The notes beneath the pieces are model-generated. The model made no database searches, was not told the origin of the DNA, and saw nothing but the letters and a program-made list of their open reading frames with translations. Made by a program: the position numbers and the translations under genes. DNA of 64,000 nt from Pisolithus tinctorius (Eukaryota; Basidiomycota; Agaricomycetes; Boletales; Pisolithaceae), in contig JANFAH010000009.1 in assembly GCA_024663395.1 (NCBI GenBank), positions 1,302,001 through 1,366,000 of the forward strand, written 5' to 3'. Shown here piece by piece: positions 26,799 to 37,544 of this stretch (within the stretch, counting starts at the first letter, position 1; each line of letters starts with the position of its first letter).

Positions 26799-28735
26799 CT
26801 CACCGATCAGTCGAGGTTTCAGCCGACTAAACATAGTTTGGCTTATACTTTGGATCCAGGCTTTATATACCCTGAGGAGCTAGGTGACCCACTTCAGAGA
26901 TGGACGCCGCAGCAGACAACGGTCTTCTCAGAGTAGTGAAGGATGCTCAAACAATTCGGTTCCTGCAAGGTGATTCTCCGAGATTCTCTGACATCTGTGG
27001 CATTGAGAGTTTACTTTTATCAATATCAGTTGCGCTGACCGTTTTGTTGATGTACAACCATGGTAAGTATTTCCTTTTCAATGGCGGTGAGCATTCACAA
27101 TGGTGGCCAGTACTTTCTTTGGATGATGAGGTATCAGCAGTTTTTTTGGAGTCTCCTTTTGTTCACAGTAGCTGACCAGTATCTTTATCTTGCTCAAAGA
27201 TCAAATATATATGGGTACATGTCCAGTCTCTTCTCGGATTCTGGGACCCTAATGGATCATCGTAACAGAAAAAACGGATCTCGAGCGTCTCAGTCATCTA
27301 CCTAGTGGTGAGTTTCATGAACGTACTCTTGACGTAGAGCTCAGCATAAATATTAATATTAGCTTCGATATTTCGGTATCATATATATGCTGTACGTTGA
27401 TCATGTGCGTGTTTTTTCAGAGCTTAGACCCACCATAGGTATTCCTCAGTAGGTAAGCCATATGTCACCCAGGCTTGCGGTAAAATGGTTACCCCCACTA
27501 GTACTCGTCACGAACACAATTTCCATAGACAAGGCAAGTGTTATTCAGGTCAATGAGTGTCATACTAGCTTACTTATCAAGGGCCACACCAGTTGTATGT
27601 GGTTTTACTCACTCCTGTAATGTAGATCATGACACTTTACAACTTGACCAATCAAAACGCACAGTGGTAGGTAAAGCGAATGGGGATTAAGTTCTATCTA
27701 ATTGATTCCGTCCCAGCTACCCGTAGTTACCCTGCCCTCAGCCTGTGGGCCAACTGTTTGGTTTTAGCGGCCAACCAAAGTAGATTTATCATTATTTGCC
27801 AGTGAACCATCCTAATTGATTTACCCAGTCGTCTTGCAACTGCGGCTGTATGCCCTCTATAGTGGCTCGAGGAGGGTTTTATTTCTGACAGTCCCAGGCT
27901 TTGTTGCGGAAACGATCATCATGATCGCGTGCATCACACTCATCACTATGTTCGTAGGTCAGGTTATGCCTCGATTCATTTTGAATGAGGTGCAAACTTA
28001 ACCCGTATCCGTAAGAAAACGTTCGACTGGACCTTAGCGTCAAAATTAGCACGTCCTCCAACATAGCCCTCAAAATTTACATCCATCATGCTGCCATGAT
28101 AGTGTATGAATGTCTATTATCTTCGGCTGCTTTCTCTGCTGCCCTCCGGAGATATCAAGAGGAGCTTGACCCTCTCTCATCCAATTGGAATCAATTAACA
28201 CGTCTAACGGACATTCTCATCGAAGGGAATGTGATTTCTTTTCTCACGTACGTACTCCAACACGGTTCTGAGGTGATGAATCAATGAGGTCTGCATGCAG
28301 TTCCATGCTTTATTCTGTGATTGGCGTAGTGATGTTATTCACCCTCAATGTAAGTTGACGTTCACCAGTTCGAAGCGGTTTTGCCTCTGATATCTCAGAC
28401 AGGTAGCGTGGGTTCTTGGGACACTCAACATCGGGTTTTTCTTGGGAGTTACTATTGGCTGTCACCTTATCTTGCAAATCCGAAGAGCAGCATCTCTTAC
28501 TTCGCTTGGACTATGACATTGACAAAGAAAAAATCAGCTCCTTCGTGGCCCCTCATAATCTTTCCATACTCATTTCGTAGGTTTGCAGGTCGTTGATTTA
28601 ATTCCTTTTCAGTAGTCAAATTATATCCTCTTCAACTAGTTCTCCCATGTAGCTACAGCTTCAACAGTGACCTGGACCTTTGCTTATTAGAAATGAGATC
28701 AGCTGTGGACATGATCTAGACTGACTTGTAGGCAA
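26312..28735 (+). repeat. Duplicated segment, copy 1 (about 2.4 kb)
   Basis: Matches 42,985-45,430 in the same orientation, offset about 16.67 kb, with scattered substitutions and small indels throughout, including non-coding parts. Homology begins inside the first exon of the unrecognised gene (GCGACACCT) and can be followed past the DUF6533 gene to about TTAGAAATGAGATC (28,688). Confidence 0.85.
26900..28600 (+). pseudogene. DUF6533-type membrane protein gene, probably damaged (copy 1)
   Basis: Start MDAAADNGLLRVVKDAQTI; the hydrophobic IESLLLSISVALTVLLMYNH joins across an intron (27,062 to about 27,108) to LSLDDEVSAVF, the (Y)xxxLT/S-x-DDE-V motif typical of the DUF6533 family of Agaricomycetes. 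Further exons: LQLRLYALYSGSRRVLFLTV and GFVAETIIMIACITL (from about 27,830), MIVYECLLSSAAFSA to LTRLTDILIEGNVISFL (28,096-28,280), and a last membrane helix LGTLNIGFFLGVTIG (about 28,415). Usually a seven-helix plasma-membrane protein of unknown function. The segment after the DDE motif reads into stops (about 27,170) and a TGA precedes the third helix, so I class it as broken unless unseen splicing rescues it. Confidence 0.6.
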
Positions 28736-29056
28736 ATTTAAGCACTTGTAAGGCTTTGAGGAACTCAATGCTCCAGGTATAAGAGCTCATGTGCTGTTAC
28801 ATCATTCCATGAGAAGTGCAGACAATGACCTAGAGTGTGTTACCTATATACATGGTAGTATCATTTGGCAAGTATGCATTCTGGAATTATGGTAATGTCT
28901 CAGAGTTTCACCCAGAGTGCTTGGAGTTTTTCTCTGACCTTCAGAAGTAAATTCCAATGTCACTGTGCTTACTAATCACAGTACTATAAATTTTCTGCAC
29001 TGTTATTTTCCACCTCAGTGATTACTCCATACACTAAGAAGCTCATACCTTCATTA

Positions 29057-29069
29057 GGTTATGAGCCCC
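29057..29069 (+). other. Copia-type primer-binding site (half tRNA-Met)
   Basis: GGTTATGAGCCCC is complementary to the anticodon stem-loop of methionine initiator tRNA (CAU anticodon). Drosophila copia and yeast Ty5 prime from such an internal half-tRNA site. Its location just before the gag-like ORF fits, and implies that the 5' LTR ends near 29,053 (CCTTCA). Confidence 0.65.
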
Positions 29070-29120
29070 ACTCTTGCACTCTAATTCTGAAAGAGTCATT
29101 GCACAGCAACAATACCCACT

Positions 29121-29390
29121 ATGATGAAAGATGATCATTCCTTACAAGTCCCAACCCTAAATGTGGATGGAAGCAACTGGCTATACTACAAGGCTTGGGT
29201 TGAATGGGCCATCAGTTCAAAAGGGCTGATTGGACACCTGACTGGCTTGGATGTGAAACTGGAGGGACCCTTCAGCAGGAGAAGACTCCTCCTGGAAGCC
29301 CACAGCCATGGGACAAAAGTTTGTCAATGAATACCCAGAAAAACTTTGACAATGGGCAAAGGACAATGGATATGTCAAGCAAGTGATCAC
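29121..29390 (+). pseudogene. Copia gag-like N-terminal fragment
   Basis: MMKDDHSLQVPTLNVDGSNW followed by YYKAWVEWAISSKGLIGHL resembles the Copia gag/UBN2-type start (L-x-x-x-NYxxWK). The frame fails after about 70 codons. Confidence 0.6.
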
Positions 29391-30962
29391 TGTGTCACTC
29401 CCAGAATCACTGTTCCTTCAAGTTCTGAAGGAAGTGACTGCAAAGAGTGTGTAGCTAATAATGATAATGATCTGGTTGTGCACAGTGCCATGAATGGAGA
29501 TGAAGACTAAAGCCCTCATGCATAGAAGGACTGCTGGATGTTAGCAGTCATCCTTCACACAAGAACAAGTCATCAGTGCTAGAGAGATAAGGGGAAGCAA
29601 GTAAAGTGCCCATCAAAATTTTTAGCACCCATGTATGACATTCCAGTTTTCATTGTATCTCCACTGTTTCCAAAGATATTGACTCCATTCCCACACTTGC
29701 TTATAGTGCTCAGCCACATGATCCTGTCTTCTGAGTTTGGAAAGGATCCCCACACCCTATGCATTTCTACAGCACTCCATCCATCAGATGCTCATTTCAC
29801 TAAGTCCATCAGATATGGCCACCTCTTCATTGATCATCTTGCTTGTCTCCTTTGCCAGAGACAGTGGCTATGTATATCTGACTAGGCATTCCCAGCAGCT
29901 TCTGTCCTGAAGCCCCCTGGTTCATTCCATCATCATCAGCCCCATCCCATCCCATGCAGCTTGGTCAGTGTGTTCTCCTTGTCAGTATGACTTCCAGAAG
30001 GACATTCATTGGTCACCTCAGGTCTGTCACTTGGTTAGAGAGGTCTTATGTGGTCATTTTGGTCTCCCCATTTGATGAAGCATATGGATCCTTCCTCCCT
30101 GCTCCTGCTACATCTTTATTCCAATCTTGTCCATCACTCTCCCCACATTGTGACAGCTGCAGTATAATCTACTGTTCTCCAGCCTCCCTGATTGCATCCA
30201 TGATGAGTATGGTGTGCATCTTGCCTTTTTACTGCAAGACCCAGCAGAAGATGTCCCCTCTTCTCCCTCTCCTCCATCAGAGCCCTGTTCATGAAGCTTT
30301 TATTAACATTGCTGAGAGGATGAATGGGTGGGAGACATGATCACCTATGCTCCCATTACCCACAGACCCCCAATGCCCTAGCCCTTTGATACCTGACTCA
30401 TGCCATCCATTTCTGGATTTAATACTTCCCCATTTGGAAACACAGTCCATCTGTCATCCCATCTTTTGATCTAGTGATGTCTCTGCTGAGATCTGACATG
30501 CATTGCCACCCCCTAATGTGATACCAGTGCACTTACTCAGTTTCTCACACTATTTGACTCATTCTGTGATATTTTGACTGTCCTTGACCTGTTTGTTGTC
30601 AATACTTACCAATCCTCTTTGCTTGCTTACTTTTCATTTCTTGCATACTCATCATGATTACTCATTGATTACAGTCCTTACTCATTACTTACCAAGCATT
30701 TGTGCCTTGTTTGTCATAGGCTACACTCCCCCAACAGTACCCTGTACTTGGCTACAACCCAAGCAATCAAGTCAGTCAGTTCAGTTCTTCTCAGGCATAA
30801 CTTGTCATTGACAGTTGAGGACTCATTCAGAAGGGTCTATCTGTCTTCATTCATCACCCTTGGTAGTTGAGGCTCTGTCAAGGGTCTATCTACCTCTATT
30901 CATCATCAGCAGTATCATCAACACTTAGTCAGCAACTCTTGCTTAGTCATCCTTTCACTCCT

Positions 30963-31205
30963 GTGTAACTCAACATCAACTTGCACCTGGAGCACTTTCT
31001 ATCCAAGTTCCTTACTCTAGTCAGCATCTCTTTCACAGTCATCATCCATTTGTCCACTTCTGCACAACTCAATATCAACTTGTGCCAGGATTACTTTCTG
31101 CTGAGTCCCTTCACTCTGTTCAGTGTCCCTCACCCTCTCATCACTCACTCATCCATTCTTGTGTAACTCATTGTCAACTTGTGCCAGGAGCACTCCCCTA
31201 TTCAA
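30963..31205 (+). repeat. Tandem repeat with 99-nt period, about three units
   Basis: The segment GTGTAACTCA, then ATCAACTTG and CACCTGGAGCACT, recurs at 30,963, 31,062 (GCACAACTCA) and 31,161 (GTGTAACTCA), exactly 99 nt apart each time, with diverged sequence between. It lies in the non-coding stretch of the Copia element. Confidence 0.65.
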
Positions 31206-31403
31206 AAACACCCAATATAGATTTTTCTGCCCTCCAGGTACCATTGAGGCACACCACCACTTGCTCTTTTATTTGTCTTTGGTGTTGGTTTTGGTTGGTT
31301 TACACCACCTTTCCACACTTTGACTCACCACACATGCTCATACTATCACTCCTCAAGACTCTGACATGGGAGCTGACTAAAGATTCAACTATTTGGGCTA
31401 GAT

Positions 31404-31986
31404 ATGCTCACCTCCAAGATTGTCAGCATGAAGCTCCAGGCAGAGGCCAACCAACACATGCAGGAAAAGTCAGGGACTGAGACTGCACTGCATGTGAGTG
31501 GTGGCAAAAAGTCAAAGAAGGGAAAAGGGAAAGGTCCCCAGCCTGACAGTGTATGCCACTACTGCAGTGCTACTGGCCATTGGGCTAGTAAATGCCCATG
31601 CCATGAGGAGGATGAGAAAGTCAAGTGAGGAAACAGAGAGAAACCAAACTTCACCATCAGAAACCTTTGGGAATTAGGGACTCAAGAAGTTGGATGGATA
31701 TACATGGTGTTGAGTGGCCCTACAGCTGCCCCTGCAGAGGTGCTATTGGATTGTGGTGCATCTGCACACATGTTCTGTGACCAAAAATACCTCTGATCAT
31801 TTACTGCCAACAAATCAGATGAGACTATGTATGTCTGTTGGGGATGCAAGAGACATACCTGTCACCAGGAAAGGGTCAGTTGAACTGAAGTGTAGACTAC
31901 CTGATGGGATCAGGACTGTTGTCCTGCATGGTGTGCTGCATGTACCACAACTTGCCACAAACCTAGTCAGTTTGGGGACCTTATAG
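31404..31986 (+). pseudogene. Copia zinc-knuckle and protease fragment
   Basis: CHYCSATGHWASKCP is a CCHC knuckle with a basic GKKSKKGKGKG tract before it. It is followed (31,710-31,990) by an aspartic-protease-like LLDCGASAHMF and the gag-pre-integrase motif LHGVLHVPQLATNLVSLG. One frameshift lies between the protease and the second part. Confidence 0.75.
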
Positions 31987-32239
31987 CAGGCAGGAGCCAG
32001 GCACCACAGCCACAAGGAAGGAATTACTGTAACCCTTGGGGGAGATGAATTACTCTGTGCATCATTTCCAACCTCCACTGCAACACTCTATCACATCAAT
32101 ATGGTAGATTCACAAGGTGGCATTTGCTGCTGTTGCCAGTGGGAGCATGCAGGTTTGGTACCATCAGCTGGGCCACCTGCACTTAGATGCTATTTGAACT
32201 ATGGCACAGAAAAACCTTGTCAATGGATCTGATATCACA

Positions 32240-32948
32240 TCACCCAAGGATTTCAACTACATTTGTGAGGGTTGTGTCCTTGGCAAATCACATCAGCTGC
32301 TGTTCCACAGGTCCTATGTCAGTCAAGACTTCGACAGGGCATGCTTATGCCATGGTGATCATTGAAGCTAGTTGCCAATTCAGAGTAGGACAGCTCCTTG
32401 AGAAAAAGGAGGAGGTTGCAAGTGCCTTGAAGGAAGTAGTTGTGATGTTAGAGAGGCAGTCAGGTTTAAAACTGAAGAAAATGTGCTTGGACAATGGGAC
32501 TGAGTTTGTCAACTCAGTAGTAGAATCCTTCTGTTGACAAAATGGTATCCTCCATGAGACCACAGTGCCCTATGCTCCAGAACAGAATGGGATTGCTGAA
32601 TGAAGCATCAAGACCTATCTTGAAATGGTGAGATGCATGCTGCACTCTGCCAGGATGGACCTATGGTATTGGGGAGAAGCATTTATGGATGCAGTACATA
32701 TCCACAACCTCTTTCCCACATCAGCACTATGCGAAACTGTCCCAATCCATGCCTGGAGTGGCTGCAAATCAGACATATCCCACCTTCACATTTTTGGCTC
32801 AACTGCTTATGCAAATATTCTGAAGAAAGTTCATGGGGGAAAGCTAGAACCTACATCCATCAAGTGCTGCCTACTGGGCTGGTGGGCAGACAAAACAAAG
32901 GGGTATAGACTAGAAGAAGTCAAAACAGGAAAATTAATCACTGCATGA
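32240..32948 (+). pseudogene. Copia integrase fragment
   Basis: DDE-type integrase core: CLDNGTEFVNSVV holds the second Asp, and PYAPEQNGIAE the catalytic Glu. The residue after GIAE, arginine in intact elements, is TGA. Downstream MVRCMLHSARMDLWYWGEA and HLHIFGSTAYANI are the conserved integrase C-terminal segments. Confidence 0.85.
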
Positions 32949-33419
32949 GATGTCTACTTCATTGAAGACATGAAGCCAGATGATCTGGCAGTAATTGAGG
33001 GCAGTGAACCATGATGGCCACCTGACAATCCATTCAAGCCATCTGTGGAGGAGATTAATAGGAGGCTTGAGACAGCCAAGGTGGCAGCAAAAGAAGAACC
33101 TGCCTCAAATGACTCATCACCACTGTCATCACCACCTTCCTCACCCACATCAACTGAATCATCTGATTTTACACCAGAAAAACACATTGAACCTGAACAG
33201 AAAGTGTCAGCCATGACCCCTTCCAACCCCACATTAGTACCCAAGCCAGAGCAGGCACCCCCACCCCATATTTCAAAGTGAGCAGACCTACCCCCCACAA
33301 ACCATCTACCGGAACAAGGTGACCACCTGAATGCTACAGGGATCACATGATTACTAATGATGATGCCACTGCAAATGGAACCACTGGGACTGCCTATGTC
33401 ACCTATGCCAGAGAACCAT

Positions 33420-34510
33420 GAACTGTCCAAGAAGCTCTCCAGTCACCTAACTTGAAGCAGTGGGAGAAAGCTATACAGGCAGAATATGAACAGTTAAAAT
33501 GGACTGGCACATTTGAATGGGTGAAAAGTTTACCAAATGGATGGAAGGCAGTGAGCAGCAAAAATGTCCTGAAAGAAAAACATGATGGCAATGGAAACAT
33601 TGTAAAATTAAAAGCATGAATCATCACTAAGGGCTTCAATCAGGTGCCTGGACAAGATTACAAACTCACCTTCACATTGGTTGCAAAATTCATGACCCTT
33701 GGCACCCTCCTGTCCATTGTTGCCCATGAGGGCTGGGAACTCCACCAGGTAGACATGGTGGGAGCTTACCTCCAAGGGAACCTTGAGGAAGAAATTTACT
33801 TGGAAGTGCCAGAAGGAGTGAAGGAGAAAGGGAAAGATGGCTGGTATTGGAAGCTGAAGAAAGCACTATATGGGTTGAAACAAGCCAGATGGCAATGGAA
33901 AAAGAAACTTGACCAAGTAATGCAGGAGATAGGCTTCAAGAAAAGCCAGGCAGATGACTGCCTGTACATTTGCCATGAATATGGCAATGTCATGCTGCTG
34001 GTCCTGGCCTATGTCAACAACATGGCAGTCACAGGAAAGGACTGTACATTTAAGAAGGATCTTGCATGACATGTGGAAATAACTAATCTAGGGGAACTTC
34101 ATTATATCCTAGGTATCCAGGTCAAAGAGACTGCACAGCACACACTATCTCCCTGAATCAAACTGCATATATTAATGATGTTCTCAAATGCTTTGGAATG
34201 TGTAATTTGAACCCTGTATCAACTCCACTCAATGTGCATGAACATCTGTCAGCCACACAAAGCCTGCAAACAACAGAAGAGAAAAAGGCCTGCCTAGAGT
34301 GTGCAAAAGGCCTTGTATACATCCAAGCAATCAGATCTGTCATATATGCCACACAAACTCAGCCTGTTGTCCTGCATGCAATAGGAGTCCTGTCACAGTT
34401 CAGCACAAATCTTGGAAAGACCAACCTTGCAGCAATAAAGTGGGCCTTGAGGGGACAGCACACTTCACACTCATCCTTGGATGCCAGGGTGCCAACAGGG
34501 TTGGCCTAGT
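33420..34510 (+). pseudogene. Copia reverse transcriptase fragment
   Basis: QWEKAIQAEYEQLK, then KGFNQVPGQDYKLTF, HQVDMVGAYLQGNLEEEIYL (first Asp), LKKALYGLKQARWQW, DDCLYICHE and LAYVNNMAVTG. The polymerase YVDD box reads YVNN, so catalysis would be lost. TGA replaces an expected Arg in KA*IITKGFNQ (33,617) and a basic residue near 34,066. Confidence 0.88.
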
Positions 34511-34973
34511 TGGTTGGATGGACTCAGACTGGGCCCAGGACCCAGATACCAGGTGATCAATTGGCAGATTCATCTTTGATATAGCTGGGTGCAAGGTAGC
34601 ATGGTCATCAAAGAAACAATCTATCATCACACTGTCCACAGTTGAATCAGAGTACATGGCTGCATTGAACACAACAAAAGAAGCTATTTGGCTTTGAACT
34701 CTACTAGAAGAATTGGGGTTCAAACAGGTGTCAGCAACAATGCTCCACATCAACAACCAAGGGTGTATTGCACTTGCACACAATCCCATCAACCACTTGC
34801 ACACAAAACACATCAACATTTGACACCATTTTATCTGAGAAGGCATTGCTAGCAAGGAAGTCAGCCTACACTATGTATCCACTAAAGACATGCTAGCTGA
34901 CATCTTCACCAAACAACTTCCTCAAGACACCTTCAAGAAGTTCTGCAATGCACTTGGAGTGGGAGAGCTCTGA
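34510..34973 (+). pseudogene. Copia RNase H fragment
   Basis: GWMDSDWAQDPDTR, KKQSIITLSTVESEYMA, then LHINNQGCIALAHNP and LADIFTKQLPQDTFKKF. In-frame TGA stops replace arginines after DTR, before TLLEELG and in the HHFI block. Confidence 0.85.
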
Positions 34974-35249
34974 ATGCTTGTCAAGTGGGAGTGACAAGTG
35001 GTACTACTAGTGAAGTGAGCAACTCACACTGATAGACTTGACTTTCCTTTTTCAGTAGCATACATGCCCACACCATGCAGCCCTGGGAGTTTCTTTGTCC
35101 TTTTGTTGAATCTCCCAGGTGCATATACAGTACAGTACACTAGTCTAGTAGCTAATATATTGTCCTTTCATTGAATTTCCCAGTGTCTGCTGTGATAGCA
35201 TCAGTATTTGACCTGTAATATACATGAGAAATACAACCAAAGCAAAGGG

Positions 35250-36043
35250 TAAAGCTCACTTGTGAATGTCCATCAGAGTATCTTCAATGGTACACTTCTT
35301 TGTCACCTTCTGAATGTGTTCCTTGGCCTTGAGAACACTCTCCTGTGATATTGACAAAGGCCATGGCATGGCATGCAGAGGGGTAACAGGGGTAGGCTGT
35401 GACTGAGAAGAGGGGGGTGCAAGGTTCTCCTTCTCAACAGCAGATCATTAGGCCACATCCAGTGCATCCTGCAGAGTCCAGATCTCCTGGTGCTGAGAGT
35501 CAGTCAACCCAAGATTATCATCACATTCTGCTGTCTCATCAATAGCTGCAAGAGGTTGCATGATCAGCATCCTCTTTCCAGAGGGCCCAACACCTGTAGT
35601 GACTGCAATGGGATTTTTGTTAGGTTTTGTAGCCCAGATACAATGGAGATCAGGGAAGAAAGGGAACTGGGAAATGATAATGATTTAGCTTGATGAGGGC
35701 ACATGTGAAAGTACTTACCCCAGATGTTTATTGCTTCTGCAGGAGTGCCCTCATGTGGCCCAGTAGCCTCAATGAAGTATGTACAGGTCTCCATGTCCAT
35801 ACCATCCTCAGCATCAGTGCCAATACCCTCCCTAGTGATAGTGAGCCTCCTTGCATGCTGCTTGTACAGCTTCACAAGCCTACAGGAGAGATCAGTCTCA
35901 TCTAGTAACCTAAACTCAACATACCTTTCATATTTGTGTTTACAGCAGTTCCCAAGTGTAATGAGACTGTGTGAATTTTTTTGAGTCACATGTTGAGTCA
36001 TTCCAAATTGGGAACAAGGTGTGATAAGTTGTGTTGTGCACAT
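35250..36043 (-). pseudogene. TE-associated ORF of unknown function
   Basis: The minus strand from 36,043 reads MCTTQLITPCSQFGMTQHVT, then YVEFRLLDETDLSCRLVKLY and ARRLTITREGIGTDAEDG, with TYFIEATGPHEGTPAEAINIW after it; further frames to about 35,270 end in KKCTIEDTLMDIHK. The residue pattern looks like a real, formerly coding protein. No family recognised. Its 5' end lies inside an inverted repeat shared with 39,440-39,544. Confidence 0.45.
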
Positions 36044-36049
36044 TCCCTA
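35941..36049 (+). repeat. Inverted repeat arm A (pairs with 39,440-39,544)
   Basis: TACAGCAGTTCCCAAGTGTA through GTGTTGTGCACATTCCCTA is about 90% identical to the reverse complement of 39,440-39,544. The arms are 3.4 kb apart and face inward. Confidence 0.8.
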
Positions 36050-36074
36050 CACCATCAATGTCTTACCACAATGA

Positions 36075-37368
36075 TGGGAAACCACTGTATCAGCAGAGAC
36101 ATCAAGGAAGTCACCCTCAAGCTTTGGGATCAAGGCTGGGAGGCAGAGGATATATGTGATGCCTTAGGAATATTTCACACAAGCCTCTATTGATGGCAAG
36201 TGATTTTTGCAGAGCATGGCAGTGACAACCATCCCCCATCACCACTGAATGGCCAAGGTCTTCATATCCTTACCTGCACCCTCATTCAGGCCTGCCAGGG
36301 CCTATTCTCTCAAGAACTGGATCTATTTCTTGATGAAGTAAAGACTTGGCTAGCCCTCAAATATGACATTGTCATCTCCACACCAATGCTTGCTCACAAT
36401 CTCACTGACATTGGGCTCACTTGCAATATACTTCACAAAATAGCTGCAGAGAGGGATGAGGAATGCCATGGAGACTTCTGGGAACAAAATATTGCCAACT
36501 TCCAAGGGGATGGTCATGAATTCATGTTCATGGATGAAATGAGCAAAGATGAGCATACAGTACATGGGCATGTCACTATGGTTGTGCAATGTCAGGTGCT
36601 CATGCACCCCTCTCAGATGTCTTTGTTCATGGTGACTGGTATTCCTTGGTTGCAGTGATGACAGTTGATGGATATATTGCTGCTGAGGTCATGGAGGGTT
36701 CTTACATACAATCATGATCTATTTTATGACTTCATCACACAGCAACTTGTAAGTCATTTTCCCATTCCTTTGATCATCCTAGCTGACATTTCAATGTAGC
36801 TGTCTGCCATGAATTCCTTCACAGCTGAAAGGTCTTTTATTGTCCTCAATTTTGAGAAGGGACCAAGGTTGCAGGGTGAACTAGAGTGTGAAAACTCAGT
36901 CTTTGAAGTAGGACAAAGTCTGAGGTACAAGGAAAAATGAAGTGGCTAAAATGTATGGAAATATTATGTAAGCAGTACTTGCTGTACAGAACAGCAGTAT
37001 GTTCCAACACTCAACAACTGCCACATCCATCACAATGGAGACATTGAAGCTGCAGTCCAGGAAACCAGTAAGTACAATCTACACTATGTCTCATCACTCA
37101 TTTATCCTCCACAGGTTGTATTCTCATGTTCTTGCCTCCATATTCCCTGGATCTCAACCCAATCAAGGAGTCATTCGGTGCCTGTGTGTCTTGTCTTTTT
37201 TTCTTTCTGTTACTTGAACTTGCTCACATAAAGGCATATCTCCATCAGCATGCTCATCATCTGCACTGGGAGGAAGACCCCATCAATACACCCCTTAAGG
37301 CAATGAGCTACATCACTGCTGGGAAATGTCAGGAGTGGATACACCATGCTGGTTATATTACAGTGTAG
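36075..37368 (+). pseudogene. Tc1/mariner-type transposase, degenerate
   Basis: N-terminal helix-turn-helix: ISRDIKEVTLKLWDQGWEAE then DICDALGIF; a PPSPLNGQGLHILTC linker; FLDEVKTWLALKYDIVIST and LAHNLTDIGLTCNILHKIAA second helix-turn-helix; first catalytic Asp in FMFMDEMSKDEHT; second Asp site converted, NNCHIHHNGDIEAAV where intact copies have DNCxIHH; PPYSLDLNPIKESFG with the third acidic position; final helices INTPLKAMSYITAGKCQEWI. Several stops and frameshifts; not functional. Confidence 0.85.
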
Positions 37369-37544
37369 TCACTGGAGATTTACAGGATATTTTCAAGTCT
37401 GTTTTGTAGAAGATCAATAGTCATCTTTTTGTTCAAGAAATGTTCAAGAAACTTGACTCCCAATTTTTGAAGCACCAGGGAAAAAAAAATAGTGCACATG
37501 ACATTCACACACTAGACACAATATTACACAGCATGAATGACTGA

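Larger units (their letters stand above)
28736..35250 (+). mobile_element. Degenerate Ty1/Copia LTR retrotransposon
   Basis: Order of recognisable parts on the plus strand: primer-binding site (29,057), a gag-like start (29,121: LNVDGSNWLYYKAWVEWAI), a long non-coding or inserted stretch (29,400-31,350), CCHC zinc knuckle (about 31,550), protease, integrase, reverse transcriptase and RNase H (to 34,973). The protease-integrase-RT-RNase H order defines Copia rather than Gypsy. Frames are broken by many TGA stops and frameshifts. LTR ends cannot be fixed: I could not align the sequence before the primer-binding site with that after RNase H, so one LTR may be missing or replaced. No CG dinucleotide is seen from about 28,594 to 32,331. 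Confidence 0.85.

Noticed and set aside
28736..35250. Assigning exact Copia LTRs
   Set aside because: Sequences before the primer-binding site and after RNase H do not align by eye; ends left open.
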